Shown: piece by piece, positions 35,301-47,980 of the stretch | Layout of the letters: every line of letters begins with the position of its first letter | Position numbering within the stretch: position 1 is the stretch's first letter | Origin: Anisakis pegreffii | Taxonomy: Eukaryota > Nematoda > Chromadorea > Rhabditida > Anisakidae | Assembly: GCA_035041965.1 (NCBI GenBank) | Contig: JAPYMA010000230.1 | Coordinates: forward strand, 154,604-218,603 | DNA: 64,000 bases | Direction of reading: 5' to 3' | Translations under genes and position numbers: made by a program | Notes under the pieces: model-generated | Told to the model about the DNA's origin: nothing | Database searches by the model: none | What the model saw: the letters and a program-made list of their open reading frames with translations, nothing else

Positions 35301-38300
35301 CACGAAAAGGCTATGGAAAACAAATCAACGATCAACAGTCGCCCTACTTCAATCATTGGTGAGTCCTGTGTGAACAGCCTGTCAGTGGTTAGTTCAATTT
35401 TCAATCTTGTAATTCCCTGGAAAATGGAATTATTACAACGTTGGCACACTCTTGTAGATTTCAAAAACTCTCACTTATCAATGTTGATACTTTCATTATT
35501 TTAAAACCATAGCCAGTGATGTTTCACAATATACTTTCGTTATTTTAAAACCATAGCCGTTGATTTACTTAACGATGTCTCATCGTCGAATTTGGTTTGT
35601 GTATCTTTTCAGCACATTGAATAAAAATCATAGATTACCAGAAATCAAATTGTATTTCAGCACGGAAGGGAATACTGAGACTGAGTGAAGTGAAAGACTA
35701 AGGTTTACACGTCAAATAATTGCATTACTAAGCTTCACAGTTGTATCCTCTTTATCTAATATAGATCGAGAAAAAAAAATAAGAAAAAGACTTCTGTGAT
35801 TTCTCAAAGGACCAGTGCGGCGTTTAATTTTCAAAAAGAATGGTTTTCAAAAAGATGAACTCATCACTTACAATAATAGAGAATGCAACAAAAATAATCC
35901 AACCACAAAAAACACCAAATGCAAATATTCCATTCGTGATTAATTTCACATAGCCATTCAAAAGAGTAGCACAACTGTGTTTTACATTATCGTGTAGTTG
36001 ACATGCTGTCTGCAATGTGCTGCATTAATTATCAACTCATGCAATAATTATATGCGTTCTTATCTTTGTTCAACTAAATGAAGCTCTTGAGCGATCGAAA
36101 CTCATTCGACAATTTCCTATCAATTCATATCTTATTTCCTATCTTATTTTCAAATCGAGATTGATCGTGCACGATGTAAATTTAATACATTCGAAAAAAT
36201 GTCTTCTCATAAGATGTTCAAAGGCCAACGTATCGTTATTTTGTCAACAAATACTTGATTTCAATTCGATGAACTGCTGAAGAGTAATCATATCTGTCAT
36301 ATATCTCAATATATTTGAGTCACTTCACCTATTCGTTAAATCATTCATATTTTTTGACTTGTTGTCGAAGAAACAAAACAATAAATTCGTTGTTTCATGA
36401 GTGAGATGGCTCGAATGGTGTAATGAGTACCTGATTACAGCAATTGGACAGGTTCGTACTATTTTGAGCGCCGATTTCAATAGAATGTTTATTGAGTTGT
36501 TCAGTTTCGGTTGCCATTTCAAATCGGCCTGCGATACACATTATTGCTGAATAGAATGTTAACTGAAATAAAAAAACAACTGTAATGAAAAGTTGATGTG
36601 GTAATTCAATAAACTTTCGATAACTATTTTCAAAGATCGGAAACGAATGTGCTTTTAGAATTCCTTACAAATCGAACTTGATTAAATTAAAAAATAACTT
36701 ATGCTGCGTATTTACTTCTTTGAAGGTAAATTTTTCGAGGTACGATAGACACCTTCTTAATTCCCATCTCCTATGCAATAAGCTCCTTTAGAACTCTTTA
36801 TTTATTTATATTAATACAACGCGTGAACATGTTCGGAAAGATAAGTTGAAACAGTAACCCACCTGGTAAATGAAATCCACGAATATCGAAGCCATGTTAC
36901 CGTAGCAAAGGAGAGTGATCTCGGGTGATCCCGTGAATGTACCAACTGCATCAGCGAAGATGTTCGTTAGAGCAGAAATCAAAATTGCTGGTCCACCCTC
37001 AGCGAGTACCTGACACATTCACAAAGATAAATTTCCAGTCATTTCATGATCCAGAAACATAAACTAGTTGAATGAAAATGATGCAAACCTCAGACAATCG
37101 ATAGGCTTCACAATCACCCTTTACTGGATAATTTCTGCATCTCTTTGTTACCGCTTGCCATGCGTGAATCATCAGATATGCATCGTCGACACCTAAAATT
37201 ATGATCAACTCACTTTTATATCATAATTATATCATGGATATTAATAAACGAGAATATTTCCTTCTATGGGCATTGAATATGGAAGAGCCTAAAAATGCAT
37301 TGAGTTGCTCTCAAAAAATGTTATGCTGTATGAAACTGCGTTCAATCTTTCTACTCATGATTTTACAAAACTTAAATCGGTCTGTCATAATTGCAACTCC
37401 AAAGAACAATCATATTTACGCATGAGGAGTTCAAGCAAAACGATCATTTGCACATATTATCAATAACAACTATGAATTCAACTGAAGTTAATTGAAGGCA
37501 TCATTCATTCGATAATTTTTTTACCAGAGTTCAAATTACACACCTATCGCAAGTACAAGAAACGGTGTTATGCATAGAATTGATCCGTATCGAACACCCA
37601 TTAGTAATAAAACACCGATCGCAGTTGCACTCGCCATAAAAGGGCATATGCAAGCAATTATAGCCAAATAGATCTGTAAAAATGCGAATGAAAACTGTTT
37701 TTTTCTTTAACTGACTGAAATAGGTGACAACGTTGTTCCTTCATCCTAATGCTTTTTCCCCTTCCCCAGTCCATTTTGTTTATTTTACTTCAGCAAGTAA
37801 ACACTGATTTAGTCGTAAAATTCACAAAGCAAGCAAAATTTAACGATACACATTCCGTAAAGTACTCAATTAATGCCAAAAAATACGAACTGAGATGAAA
37901 TCAAATCAGAAGAAAAAGAACACCAATTGCATTGACTGCTAGGTAATAGTAACTTTCGAATGTATCCCTTGAAATTTTTCTGTGTAGTATAGTCAACCTT
38001 ATGTATAGTGATTTGCTGCATATATGCAGCACTGATCAGTGTTGAAAATGTTGAACATAGAGACATGATAGCAAAGCCAACAATGAGATACGGTAACATG
38101 CTCAATCCAGCTCTTGTTATTTCATGATCCAGAAACGATACAGACATCAAGTAAATTTTCACATGATCTGGCTGATACACTCTGGAAACTCAACACGTGA
38201 TTCCACCCAAGAAAAGCCGAATTATATAAGATTATCTCATTAATTGATGAGCGCACCAAGTGAAATGTTTGATCTTATTGCAGTTTTTAAGCGACTTAAG

Positions 38301-40322
38301 ATTTTTGATCGCCTTTGTGAAGAAAAACTTTCTATTTATAAAAACTGGTCACTTATGCACAACATTAATTCGAAATAGAAAAATTTTCAGCGTGGTTCGG
38401 TTTTAAAGATAAAAAATACCTTTGAAAATATTTCACAATTGACATTTCATACTCTATCACCTCTTCATCACTCCAACCACCTGTGGATGACTCTCGGTAT
38501 ATGAGAGCAATCATTTTCGCAGAGCGCATATTTGAGATGCTTGCAATGGTATCGATCATGTCCGTATCATTCATGGATGAATCGTTCACTAAATTGATAC
38601 CATAAAAATTTGCCTGAAACAATTGCAGCGACTGAACGCAGTAACTGATTATTGATAGAATCAGAGCGAATGCAAACGAAACAAAATCGAACCTGAATAT
38701 TCATCTTTCTACCATAAAGTAGTGTGACTGGATAACCAAGAGCTATTCGGTTATTAAGTGACATATTGCTATTGAGCAATTGCATTTGCACTGTGAAGCC
38801 ATTCTAAACAATTTTTTGTTACTGCTAGTCTAAAAGTAGAGTATGTTCTGAACTATGGAAGAATGCTTGGCGAAACCTTCTTTTATTCCATGAATAGATC
38901 ATAGTGGCCACTTTTTTTTGAAGTATTTCTAGGCTTTATAGATCAAAATGGAGAATATCGAAACAGAGAGGATGTATTCTTTAAAGTCAGGTGAAACGCA
39001 AATTAGAACAATCGGAACAAAAAATGACACTGATCTGCGAATTAATGTGTAATTACACTCATTTTACTCGTGAGAATTGACTATTATTGTAATAAATTAT
39101 TGTAATAAATAAATTATTGTAAATTATTATTGTAATGCTCGTTATACATACGTAAAATTGTCTCACTGGTTCATTCACGAGACAAAAACTTGTGCAGAAT
39201 TCATTGAAGTTTTCAGGCTGTCCAGTCAGATGATTGTGAAGCGTAAAATTATTCGATATAATGTCGTTTATCTGCAAGTTATGAACAATTCAGATATTTT
39301 GAGAGCATGATGTGGATTGCATTTCCGAATTATAGCTCTTGATTGTACCTTTACTGCTTCACGAAGAATCTCATCCTTTAATACTGTTCCTCCATCTTTA
39401 GCAACAATCAACGCCATCATAAGCACAGAACGACCATTTGCATTCAAATATTCATCATGAATAGCAAATTCTTCACGAGATCTTGCTCCATATGGAACAA
39501 AACCCAAAAGATCATTTTTGTAACTAAAAATGCTGTTGATATTATTTTTTTACAAGTTTTGATTAAGAACTGGCTTAGTGAAACATATCATTGATTTATT
39601 CATATTAGCGTCAGTATTTATATTTCATTACCAAATTATCGGTGAAATATTTATACGCTTATGTCATCACACTTTGCTTTTAGTTATTTCAGTTTATGAA
39701 AGGGTACAGCTTTTGTATTCACCAATTCACAGAGAATTAGGCTGCATCACTCGTTGACAATATTCTTCCACGTTTAAGGACAGTTGGTAGAATGGTTGGA
39801 AACGAATATTTTAGTCATTAAAATTCTTTGATATTTCTGTGACTGCATGAAATGTTTTGAAACGGTATTGGATATTCAGACTGAAGGTTTTTTTGCAATG
39901 CAATTATTCGACTGAAATCTTAAATGAAGATTCGTTTGTGACGATAAACTTTCAAAGTTACTTATTTCATAAGTAAACCATTGATAATGGAGTCTCAGCA
40001 AATTTGTTTTTGAACTATTAAACTGTCCACTTTCGGTTGCGCACTTCATTCAATGTTCTCTGTCATATCAAGTGGATTTGAGATTAACTATTTGAGTGAC
40101 AAATCAGTTATAAATTGCAACTCACGGAGTTGTGGCCACTTTGATGGCACAAAGAATCGAAACGATAATGCAAACAATAATAGCTGAAGTGGTATGATCC
40201 GCAATCAAGTAGGCCCATCGTCGGAAAATGGCGCACGTATAATAACACAAACGTGTTTCTTGGTGCTTACGAATCACCGACTGTTTCCGCTCAATTATCG
40301 CTTTGTTATTCTTCGATTGCAT
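29332..40322 (-). CDS. Patched-related (PTR) transmembrane protein with sterol-sensing domain
   Basis: Multi-pass RND-fold membrane protein of the nematode patched-related family; PTR proteins act at apical surfaces and in cuticle/moulting-related trafficking, their cargo being uncertain. Nineteen exons splice in frame to 922 residues: 40126-40322, 39349-39523, 39152-39271, 38693-38803, 38420-38613, 37998-38181, 37544-37673, 37089-37192, 36863-37009, 36431-36562, 35872-36009, 35348-35416, 34878-35124, 33654-33759, 32697-32810, 32246-32433, 31902-32027, 29828-29970, 29332-29475. TM1 is near 42-62; the first extracellular domain follows; the sterol-sensing domain (~280-450) shows LPYLIVGFAIMSL, VLAIGVDDAYLMIHAW and GPAILISALTNIFADAVG. 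The second repeat has FFFTTGYHGEHLKEWNQRG, DFNVSVFLDDAVYLDLIDNM, MMAAMLISMGFSVDIPAH and LPLYMAQ-like final helices. The intron after 33654 has a GC donor (AG|GCAAGT). Which ptr orthologue this is cannot be told. It looks intact. Confidence 0.94.
30221..31783 (+). mobile_element. hAT DNA transposon, decayed, with 8-bp target-site duplication
   Basis: A 1,563-base insertion in the PTR intron between the exons at 29828-29970 and 31902-32027. It begins CAGTGTTGGGC and ends GCCCAACACTG (terminal inverted repeats) and is flanked on both sides by the 8-base duplication GTAAGATT (30213-30220 and 31784-31791), the hallmark of hAT elements. Both ends are dense in subterminal TAGCG/CGCTA repeats (30235-30380 and 31655-31775), the usual transposase-binding layout. 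It encodes only the end of a transposase (see 30477-30873), so it cannot move on its own. Confidence 0.92.
30477..30873 (+). pseudogene. hAT transposase, C-terminal dimerisation remnant
   Basis: Joining 30477-30589 to 30732-30873 across a GT..AG interval (AG|GTCCAC ... TTTCAG|) gives a protein with AKKIVEEWLDGELENS and then YNTGMPSGAPVERMFSLG, DIVRAKRSRISDGLFNMLMF and a stop TGA. This is the hAT C-terminal dimerisation domain (family consensus around SSAPVERVFS...). The catalytic RNase-H-like core is absent, so only a fragment survives. It lies within the hAT element, on the strand opposite to the host PTR gene. Confidence 0.85.
32940..33373. mobile_element. MITE-like element in a PTR intron (CAGTGGCGTA termini)
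   Basis: Begins CAGTGGCGTACCCAAGGGGG and ends CCTGGCTATGCCACTG, imperfect terminal inverted repeats of a type common at the ends of animal DNA transposons. The flanks CGTACAGT and TGCACGGT agree at only 5 of 8 positions, so a target duplication is not secure. The interior is purine-rich (33230-33300) with no coding frame. Confidence 0.65.
33987..34812. mobile_element. hAT-type MITE in a PTR intron with 8-bp target-site duplication
   Basis: An 826-base insertion beginning CAGTGGTTCTCA and ending TGAGAACCACTG, perfect 12-base terminal inverted repeats, flanked by the 8-base direct duplication TTCTATAT (33979-33986 and 34813-34820). No transposase is encoded. Related termini occur at 43850 and 47092 elsewhere in the window, so this family has several members nearby. 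Confidence 0.9.
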
Positions 40323-40330
40323 CGCAATTT

Positions 40331-40338
40331 CTGAGTAA
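40331..40338 (-). promoter_or_regulatory. Possible trans-splice acceptor of the PTR gene
   Basis: On the minus strand GTTACTCAG ends at 40331, eight bases before the PTR start codon at 40320-40322. Its distance suits spliced-leader addition or cis-splicing of a 5' UTR exon, but the pyrimidine tract is weak. Confidence 0.3.
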
Positions 40339-42029
40339 CGTATCAGATTTTGTGCTGCGACCTATCAGGCAGCGTGCAATGCTTGTTTCGATCTGAAAAG
40401 GTAATTTCATGTTTTTCTTTAAGACGACAGTTATGCAGCGAACATTCGATTAATAAAATCGATCAACTAATTGATTTTATTTATCAGTCAATTAAATTTG
40501 CAATGCGTAACTGTCCTCTTTACCAAACTATCAAATTATCAGAACAAAACATGAAATCATCAAGGTATCAATTTCTTTCACGGAATGCGCCTCATAACAG
40601 ATAATTTCACTGAAGTATTGGTCTGAAAAAATTATCGTTCTGATTTTATAAATTCGCGATAATCAATCACTCTCACAAGTGGACCCGTCAGCAGAAACTT
40701 TGTCTATTCTATTAAAATTGAGATCGATTGAATAACTTTCAAAACACTTTAAGAAAAATTTTTTTTGGCTTTGAATGTTTTATTTTGCGGAAAGAGAGTT
40801 CACAGAATAATATTCTTGAAAACAGCAACTGATGGTTCTGTGATGAATGGAAGATTACCAGCAATGATCCATTTGAAAAGACGAAGTCAAGACTTTTACA
40901 TCTTTTCATGCACAATGATGTCCTCCTGTATTATATATTCCAGACAGTTTTTGCAGACATTATTTAAAAGAACCGTCATAAAATTCCACCATGCACCATT
41001 TCAACGCCTTTCAACTTGTAGCTTTCAAGTAATCAAAGAGAGTATTCAAAAGTCTCATGTAATGATAGGTTATGGTTCAGAGTTTCATTGGCCTTTCAAG
41101 AATCAGTTATCAAACAACGTCGTATTTTTAAGGGTAGTACCCAATTTATGTTCAGCGCGTAATAGTTGGTATAGACATCGAACAACCAACAGTGATCACA
41201 TTTTTCTTCATTATTCGAGTGTGCGCAATGAAATAACGTTCAAATTCAAAAACTGAGCAATAAAATGGAAATCCAGAAAAAAAACCGCAATGCAGATCCA
41301 TGAAATATAAGAACTGATGCTGCCCGTAGCCGTACTGCTCAAACAAAGAGATGATTTAAGAATAACATCGAACAGGTAACAACTCATTAAGGTAATGAGT
41401 TATTGTAAATTAAACTAAAGTGCAAACATTATTCATCAATCTAATCGCAGTAAATAACATCATAAAAAAAGAACAGGGCATGAAAGTTTGCTAATTAATG
41501 ATCACAAAACAGGAATGGTTATCAATATTGTTTGACGAATTGCTTTCAAAAGTACGTAAATATGCTATTAATGACAGTTTCACTTCCTGCATTTAATCCA
41601 CCATGAGATGAATGCATCGCAGTTACATGGTCATAATTTTCTGCAAATTCATTCGTTTTTTAAATTCGGATATAACTTGAGGAATATTCGTATGAGCAGC
41701 TGATCAGCAAATCTCCAAGATCGGTAAACTTCCATTCTTTATGAAAAGCCTTTGCAGTTAGAATGTTCTTTGTATTGTGATTTACTGTTACGAAGAAAAA
41801 AATGATATGCTTGGATCATTGTCGCTGTTATGAGTGTTTAACTTGGCTGGATGATGAATTCTAAACTACAGTGTAATCAATCATAGGCATTTCTGATCAG
41901 TTAATCAGTACTACTACTACTATGCATGCAACGTATTGTATTTTAATTGCAAAAAAAAACAAACAAATGGCAAAAGATATGATCATCAACATTACAGATT
42001 TTTAGCGAAGAAATATTTCTTCGCTAAAA
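40339..42029. other. Intergenic region with unassigned reading frames
   Basis: No gene recognised. The longest frame, 40765-41256 on the + strand, has no domain, no splice context and unusual composition. A minus-strand frame at 41152-41346 (FYCSVFEFERYFIAHTRIM) is hydrophobic and could be part of a membrane protein exon, but no neighbouring exon continues it. Presumably contains the PTR promoter. Confidence 0.4.
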
Positions 42030-42990
42030 TATATAGATCGGATCAACTTTCGTTGTGGTCGGTCTTGCTTTCTCTTATGTGGTGTTCCCAACTGCCGTCA
42101 TCATCTTCTTATCAGCATTTTCTTCTTTCCTTGCGTACCACGTTAATCTTACTTCCCTTAACTTATCCCTTAACCTTTCAACATCCTATATACATTCCTG
42201 ATTTTGTTCATTTTCGTCATCCCCAATGAGAACCATAGCATTTTAATCTGTCAGTTCCAACTCCACGTTCTATCACTTGGACAAAGCCGTCGTTACTTTC
42301 ATTTTGACCTTCATCCACTTATCAAACACCACTCCGCCACATGTTTCCATGCCGCTTGAATTCTTTTCTTGACATTCACTTCAACCATTGTTTTGAATAT
42401 TCATCCTCTGACATTTTAACTGCTTCATCTTCTCAACTCTACTCTTTCGGCTCCTTGTCATTTGCGCACATGCATTCCGTTTTGCTCCTGTTGACTTTCA
42501 TCCCTCTGACTTTCTATGATATTATTAGCCAAAATTATATTTCATACAGCTTTCTGTCGTATGTCACCAATTAATCTATTCATAACCTTAGCAAACAACA
42601 ATGACTCAATGTCGATCCCTAATGTAATCCAGCTTTCTCTTCGAATGCATCTCTTTTCCTGAACGCCAACGTCACAGCCGCCTTACTATCCCACTAAAAT
42701 ACAATACAGTTCTTTCTGTCTTTCTCTAAACTTATCATCTAACACTCTCAAAGAAAACATAGTATCTGTAGCGGTTTTTCTCGCCATAAAGTTGAACTAC
42801 TGTTTACTGATCGTGACCTTACTTCTCAGCCCCGATTCTACGGCAGTTCTCCACATCTTTATGGTACAACTTAACTTCATGCCCCTTGTAGTTGCTGAAA
42901 TCCTGTTTCTCACTCTTATTTTCAAAAATGTTGCCAATACACTTCATCTTCACGCGTCCGGCATCCTCTCATGTTTCACTGAACAGATTT
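42030..42990 (-). pseudogene. RTE-type non-LTR retrotransposon reverse transcriptase, heavily decayed
   Basis: Minus-strand fragments in several frames follow the order of an RTE-clade polymerase: IFENKSEKQDFSNYKG (the 'KGD...NYRGI' segment at the RT start, ~42930), RYYVFFESVR, YIRDRH..., SEG*KSTGAKRNACAQ, KRIQAAWKH, KMNKIRNVYR, and finally DKLREVRLTWYARK (the C-terminal 'RLRWYGHV' segment, ~42140). Many stops and frameshifts interrupt it, and motifs A and C (the catalytic aspartates) are unrecognisable. It is a dead copy. The strong pyrimidine bias of the + strand gives spurious serine/phenylalanine-rich frames there. Confidence 0.72.
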
Positions 42991-43619
42991 GTTAAGAATC
43001 TCACAACTCTCTCCTAAACACGCCATTATGCCTCTACAGCAGGCTTTCTTATGTAACCAAGTCGAGCACCTCTCTCAAAACGTAAAAATCTAAATCTCAA
43101 GAATTTGAAATATAACCCAAAAAAAGTACTTCATATCTTTAATTCAAATCTTACAGGCGAAAGATTCCCAGAAGCGATGGCTAAACGACAACAAAATGTT
43201 ATGGGAAACTATAGTCGATGAATTCCAGGGAGATGCAAGTACTTAAGGAGTAAGGAACGGAAGATCGTGGTCGTAAGTCGCAGTTCATAAGTCGCTGCTC
43301 GTGATTCATGGTTGTAGTCGCAAAGATATGCGCTATATCGTCAGTACGCAACGTCATATAGCAAGGAAGAAATCATTTGTCATAGTGATCATCATTGTTA
43401 TTGTGAAGTACTATAGTTCAACATTCATTGTTCGTCATTACTGTCAATCTTTTTCATCATCATTGTCAATCATCTTGAATTAATATTGTGTGAAGATATT
43501 ATATGCCAAGTGGCCAGTTACTGTTATCATCAAGTTGTCATTGATAACGGAATAATAAATATTATATCAAGTTTCCACTGCGCATTCCACCGCACGCTGA
43601 CTAATTCATTTTTACTCTT
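42991..43619. other. Gene-free interval between two repeat relics
   Basis: No gene, RNA or clear repeat seen. Continues without sharp boundary into the hAT-like relic that follows. Confidence 0.4.
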
Positions 43620-43851
43620 AACAGAGGGGGTGCGAGGATGGACTTCAACGTGTACATTTTCGAAAAGGCTGCAACCTACTCAAAAATTATAGACTTATCT
43701 TCACTGCAGACATTCACTGTAATGGATGACAGATACAGAGTGGATGTTGTGAGGAGTGCGAGGACATTTTAAGTACTGTTTTAGGGGGTGCGAGAACAAT
43801 TTAAAATGTTTCAGAGGGTGCAAACAAGAGAACAGGATGAGAACCATTGTT
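43620..43851 (-). mobile_element. hAT-like MITE fragment (inverted relative to 47092-47510)
   Basis: Reverse-complement relative of the element at 47092: it ends GATGAGAACCATTG (the CAGTGGTTCTCA terminus) and carries, in order, GAGGGTGC, GGGGTGCGAG, AGGAGTGCGAGGACATT, GTGGATGTTGTG and ATTCACTGTAATGGATGA with the pyrimidine complement in the other copy. The left end breaks off within the shared sequence at the run AGAGGGGGTGCG. No coding capacity. Confidence 0.75.
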
Positions 43852-46800
43852 CTACAGACATTTCGTCTGCACCTATCGCTTTATCAGTCTTCATTTTTTC
43901 CTGACGTTCTCCGTTTCTTCCTGCTCACCATTGTTACACAATTGTTCACGACGCTTCCGTCATTTGCTTTTCTTTTTCTTTCATTTTTTTCATTTACTAG
44001 TTCTTATATGTAGGTTTTCCATTTTCGCGACAAACTCTTTTCACTGGTCAAGATGTCATCATACATCATTTTCACCCGGTTTACGTCCACTACTGAATAA
44101 TAATGAATCAATTTCACGCATATGCTCATTCAATAAATTAAAGTTACCAATAACGCGCTACATTCACTCATGTTGTTAAATCACCTCTACAGGCACGTTG
44201 CGAAATATTACACCAACAAAAACCACATTACAAATATTACAAAAATATTACACTAAAAAATTCAGATTTATCCTATGCGGAACGGTGTATCGACAAGGCA
44301 CTCGAATGCGAACTTCAGCGTTTCCAGTTATGTAGTTGTGACGAAGTCAAACATTCATTCTTCTCATATTGTCATTAGTCGATACTAATGAGGAACTAAA
44401 CGATACGTGAACAACAACAACTCATCATTCAATCATCAAATCGAGTACAATACGATGCTTCTTTATCACTCAGACAGTAACAAACAGAATAAAATACGGT
44501 AAGGTGAATGCGGTAGAAACAGTTGATAGCAGAGAACATCACTAACTGTGCATTTATCACGAGAAGGAGAAAACTTGATCATTCTGCAAATGAACTTTCT
44601 ACAAAATATGCTGAAGATGAGCCTAGAGGAAAGAAAATTTACAGGGAAAGAAATGCTTTTGCTCAAGGATACTTAAATATACAGATCTTGAATGTTGTTG
44701 ACAAATTGACTTGATGAGCACACTTGGGTTGCCGGTCCGGAAAAACGCATGGAACAATAAACAGAGTTTGAAGATTTGATGCTGGGAAAGTGATATGAAA
44801 GAAGACCTGATGTACATATGCGTTCGAAAATTTTATCGAACTGAAACGTATCTTCAATTTTGGATCGCTTCAGTGAATATAAAATTCATGTTTATCTTTA
44901 AAACGGAAGAAACTAAAACATAGAACAAGAAAACACATTTTTTTGAACGATTACTGACTTTAATCTACTGCAGAATATAAGAATTTTGTTAAACTGACTA
45001 TTAAAGACATTAATTAAATCATTTAATGAACAGAAAATTAAATCATTAAGAAAAAAATACTTTTTTGAACATTTCATACGAGATCATTTAAAAACATTTC
45101 ATACGAGATCATTTGATGACCAGAGAATAAAACTCGTTTAATGTCATACAAAAGGGATGGTGCTGCTAGATTGCAATAAATATTCGTTAAACTGATTAAA
45201 GAATGACTTGAAATCATCATCAATATACCTATTCAAATATTCAACATTTCATACGAGACTGATTTGTAGTGGCTACTCAAATAATGAGGCTTAAATTTTG
45301 TTCAATTTATCAATGATTATTATAATTAGGATGAAGAACTAGAAAGTAATATTAAGTGAACTCAAAATGACATTACGACATTAAATGATATTACAACTAG
45401 TTTTACCATGCAAATAAAATTGTATTTCGAGGGCAATTAGTAGGGAATCATTCACCATCATCAACCTCTTGACGCGTCGGCTGAATTTCGTCAGACATAA
45501 CAAGCATCACAACTAGTTTGATCACTTTAGCATTCAAACAGCCATTGACATGATGTTATCACAATAAACAATTCTTACAAAACCGATCAAACTGTACTGA
45601 GTACAATGCGCTCCTGATCTTTAGAAACAAAACATTTAAAAGTTGTGAAGGAGAAAAGGTTTCGCAAAATCATGACAGTGTTGAATATTAAATGTGTCTT
45701 GATGTATTCCCTGAGAAGTAAACAGTTTGATATTAGACAAATAATGCTTCGTTTTAATCTATTAATGGAGCTATTAATGGAGAAGACACAACGTTTGGAT
45801 GCATTAAGGTGATTCTTTTCTCCTTCGATGATTTCCATTTTCACTTTCGTGAAAATGACTTTTTGGTTTTCTTAACAATTTTAGTGTGCTCTATTAACAG
45901 ACAAATTAAAAAGTTCATCGTTCATCGTCTCGTAACACCGTCGTCTCGTAACACATCATGAAATGAATTTTTTGGTATCACTTAAAATCTCATTATCCAG
46001 TAGTAGTAATAGCAGTAAAAGGTTTATTGCCGAGTAAAAAGTACAAGACGCGTCGCGTCGTCAATAAATTATCTTTATTTTGTGTCAGACAAAAAATTCG
46101 GATTGCAGTCTAAGCAAAACGTATTTACTCATGAATTGAGACCAACTTTCAAACAGTATACTGTAATGAAGAAGTGATTTTAATGTAACCCGAAGAACGC
46201 TATTCATCGTAGGAACATTTAAACTGTTGGTGTCACGCGTTCAAGACTGATGTGGCATTCGTTTGGATGATTATTTCATAGTTGTAAGTCAATGCCTTCA
46301 AGTTGATCATACCTTTCTAAGCGTTCTCTTGCAGCCAAAAATTTTCATGTTTTATTAATAATCAATTCCAAAGTGTTTCTTACTCATTTATCATTATAGT
46401 TATTTCAAGGTTGAAGGTTATTCGTAGCACCTGAAGAAAGCGTTTTTCAACGGTTAGCAGGACTAAATTACACTTAAAAAAACCAATCAGATGATCATTT
46501 TTACAGCAATATACAACAAGTTTCATCATTTGTAGCGACGTACTGTATTCAACTTATCGACAAGTATATGCTGCAGATTGTTGCCTTAAATGTATCTATT
46601 TCAATGATCATTCATTTGTTTTAATTCAATCGCTACCCTTATTATTACGACTGAATTTCCAGTCATAACTCGAATTATCCAAAACGAGTAATTGAAAAAA
46701 GTAGATGCCATTCGAAGAGTACATACAAGAAAATACAAGAAAGAACACTCAGTTAAACATAATTATTCTCCACGACGAGCTTTGACATTACGAACTCATT

Positions 46801-46863
46801 TTGTATAAGTGAAGAAGGTGAAAAAAAAGAAGAGGATCAAACATCAGCTATTCAAAGTACTCT
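43852..46863. other. Gene-poor interval
   Basis: 3 kb without a recognisable gene. It contains a short repeat ACATTTCATACGAGATCATTT in two near-tandem copies (45073-45113) with a third diverged copy near 45243. Small minus- and plus-strand frames overlap one another and lack any family signature. Confidence 0.45.
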
Positions 46864-47091
46864 TCTAGATGAACTGTCGCAGTGCTCAAATTGAGCAAAA
46901 TTTTTTCAAAGTCCAAAATCTCTTTTATAAAATTCTGCGTCCATTGATTACATCGCATCTTTCTTTTGTTGTATTCATTTTTCATCCCCTCTCTCACCTA
47001 GGGGATATTACCTCTTCATTATGCGTCTACCCAGGTGCAACATTTCCTGGATGGATGCAACACTTAGCTGCATGTATTTAAGACATTAGGC

Positions 47092-47510
47092 CAGTGGTTC
47101 TCAACCTTTTTCCCCCTCGCACCCTCTGAAAAATTTTAAGTTCTTCTCGCACCCCATACAACAATAATTACAATGTCCTCGCACCCCTCACAACACCCAC
47201 TCTGTATCTCTCATCCATTACAGTGAATATCTGCAGTAAAGATAAGTCTATAATTTTAGAGTATGTTCTAGCCTTTTCAAAAATATATACGTTGAAGTCC
47301 ATTCTCGTTTGCTTTACGCCAAAACCTTATCTGGCACCCCCTTACGTACCCCTCACTCACTCCCTCTCATCGCATCCATTCTCGCACCCCCTCTCACCCC
47401 ACCTTTTCTCGTCACCCCCTGGCATGCCATCTCGCAACCCCAAGGGGTATTGCACGTACCCTTTGGGGTTGCGAGATGACCTAGTTGAGAAACCCCACAT
47501 TAGAAAATGG
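47092..47510 (+). mobile_element. hAT-like MITE (CAGTGGTTCTCAACC terminus)
   Basis: Begins CAGTGGTTCTCAACCTTTTT, a terminus widespread in animal hAT MITEs, and continues with C-rich sequence shared in inverse orientation with 43620-43851. Near the right end is a strong hairpin (47409-47475) with 22-base arms starting CATCTCGCAACCCCAAGGGG, one mismatch. The likely right terminus is AGTTGAGAAACCCC near 47482-47500; it is not a good inverse of the left one, so the end is approximate. Confidence 0.7.
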
Positions 47511-47621
47511 TCTTCGATGATAGTGAGTGACACCATTATGAAAACTAAATAATCGAATTTGGTTTATGAATTTGGTGCCTCTAAAGAGGACCTTTGGGTT
47601 TAAATTTTTTTTAATTTTTGC

Positions 47622-47660
47622 GGCTTAGGTTTAGGCTTAGCCTAAGCCTAAACCTAAGCC
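47622..47660. repeat. Perfect palindrome of telomere-like TTAGGC/TTAGGT units
   Basis: Nineteen bases GGCTTAGGTTTAGGCTTAG, a single central C, then the exact reverse complement CTAAGCCTAAACCTAAGCC. TTAGGC is the nematode telomere repeat; here about three units with one T-for-C variant face each other head to head. It lies inside the composite element 46864-47980. Confidence 0.92.
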
Positions 47661-47980
47661 TCGAAATTCATGTGAATGAAGCATTTTGAGCATTTGCAAT
47701 CATGTTCATTATGATCACTAACAATTCTGTCACATTGTACAGTGTTCACATTGTCTCGAATAGTGAATGAATAGTTTATGATAAGATAATGAATGAGTAA
47801 TTTATGATAAGATCTCCAACATCTTCACTGAAAAAAAACCTCGCAACTATCAGACGGATATGATGAGTAATAGACGGGAAGTTCTTAATGGAAGCAGAGA
47901 GAAAAGTGATGTGAGGGAGCCTTCTCTTTCGGACTTTGAAAAAATTTTGCTCAATTTGAGAACTGCGACATCTCATCCAT

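Larger units (their letters stand above)
46864..47980. mobile_element. Composite element bounded by ~45-bp inverted arms
   Basis: The sequence GATGAACTGTCGCAG..CTCAAATTGAGCAAAATTTT..TTTCAAAGTCC (46867-46914) returns as its reverse complement at about 47933-47978 with a few mismatches. Between the arms sit the hAT-like MITE at 47092-47510 and the telomere-like palindrome at 47622-47660. This looks like an inverted-repeat element into which another element was nested. No target duplication was confirmed and no protein is encoded. Confidence 0.6.

Noticed and set aside
40765..41256. 163-codon reading frame on the + strand
   Set aside because: No domain, start context or continuing exon; composition does not resemble neighbouring genes.
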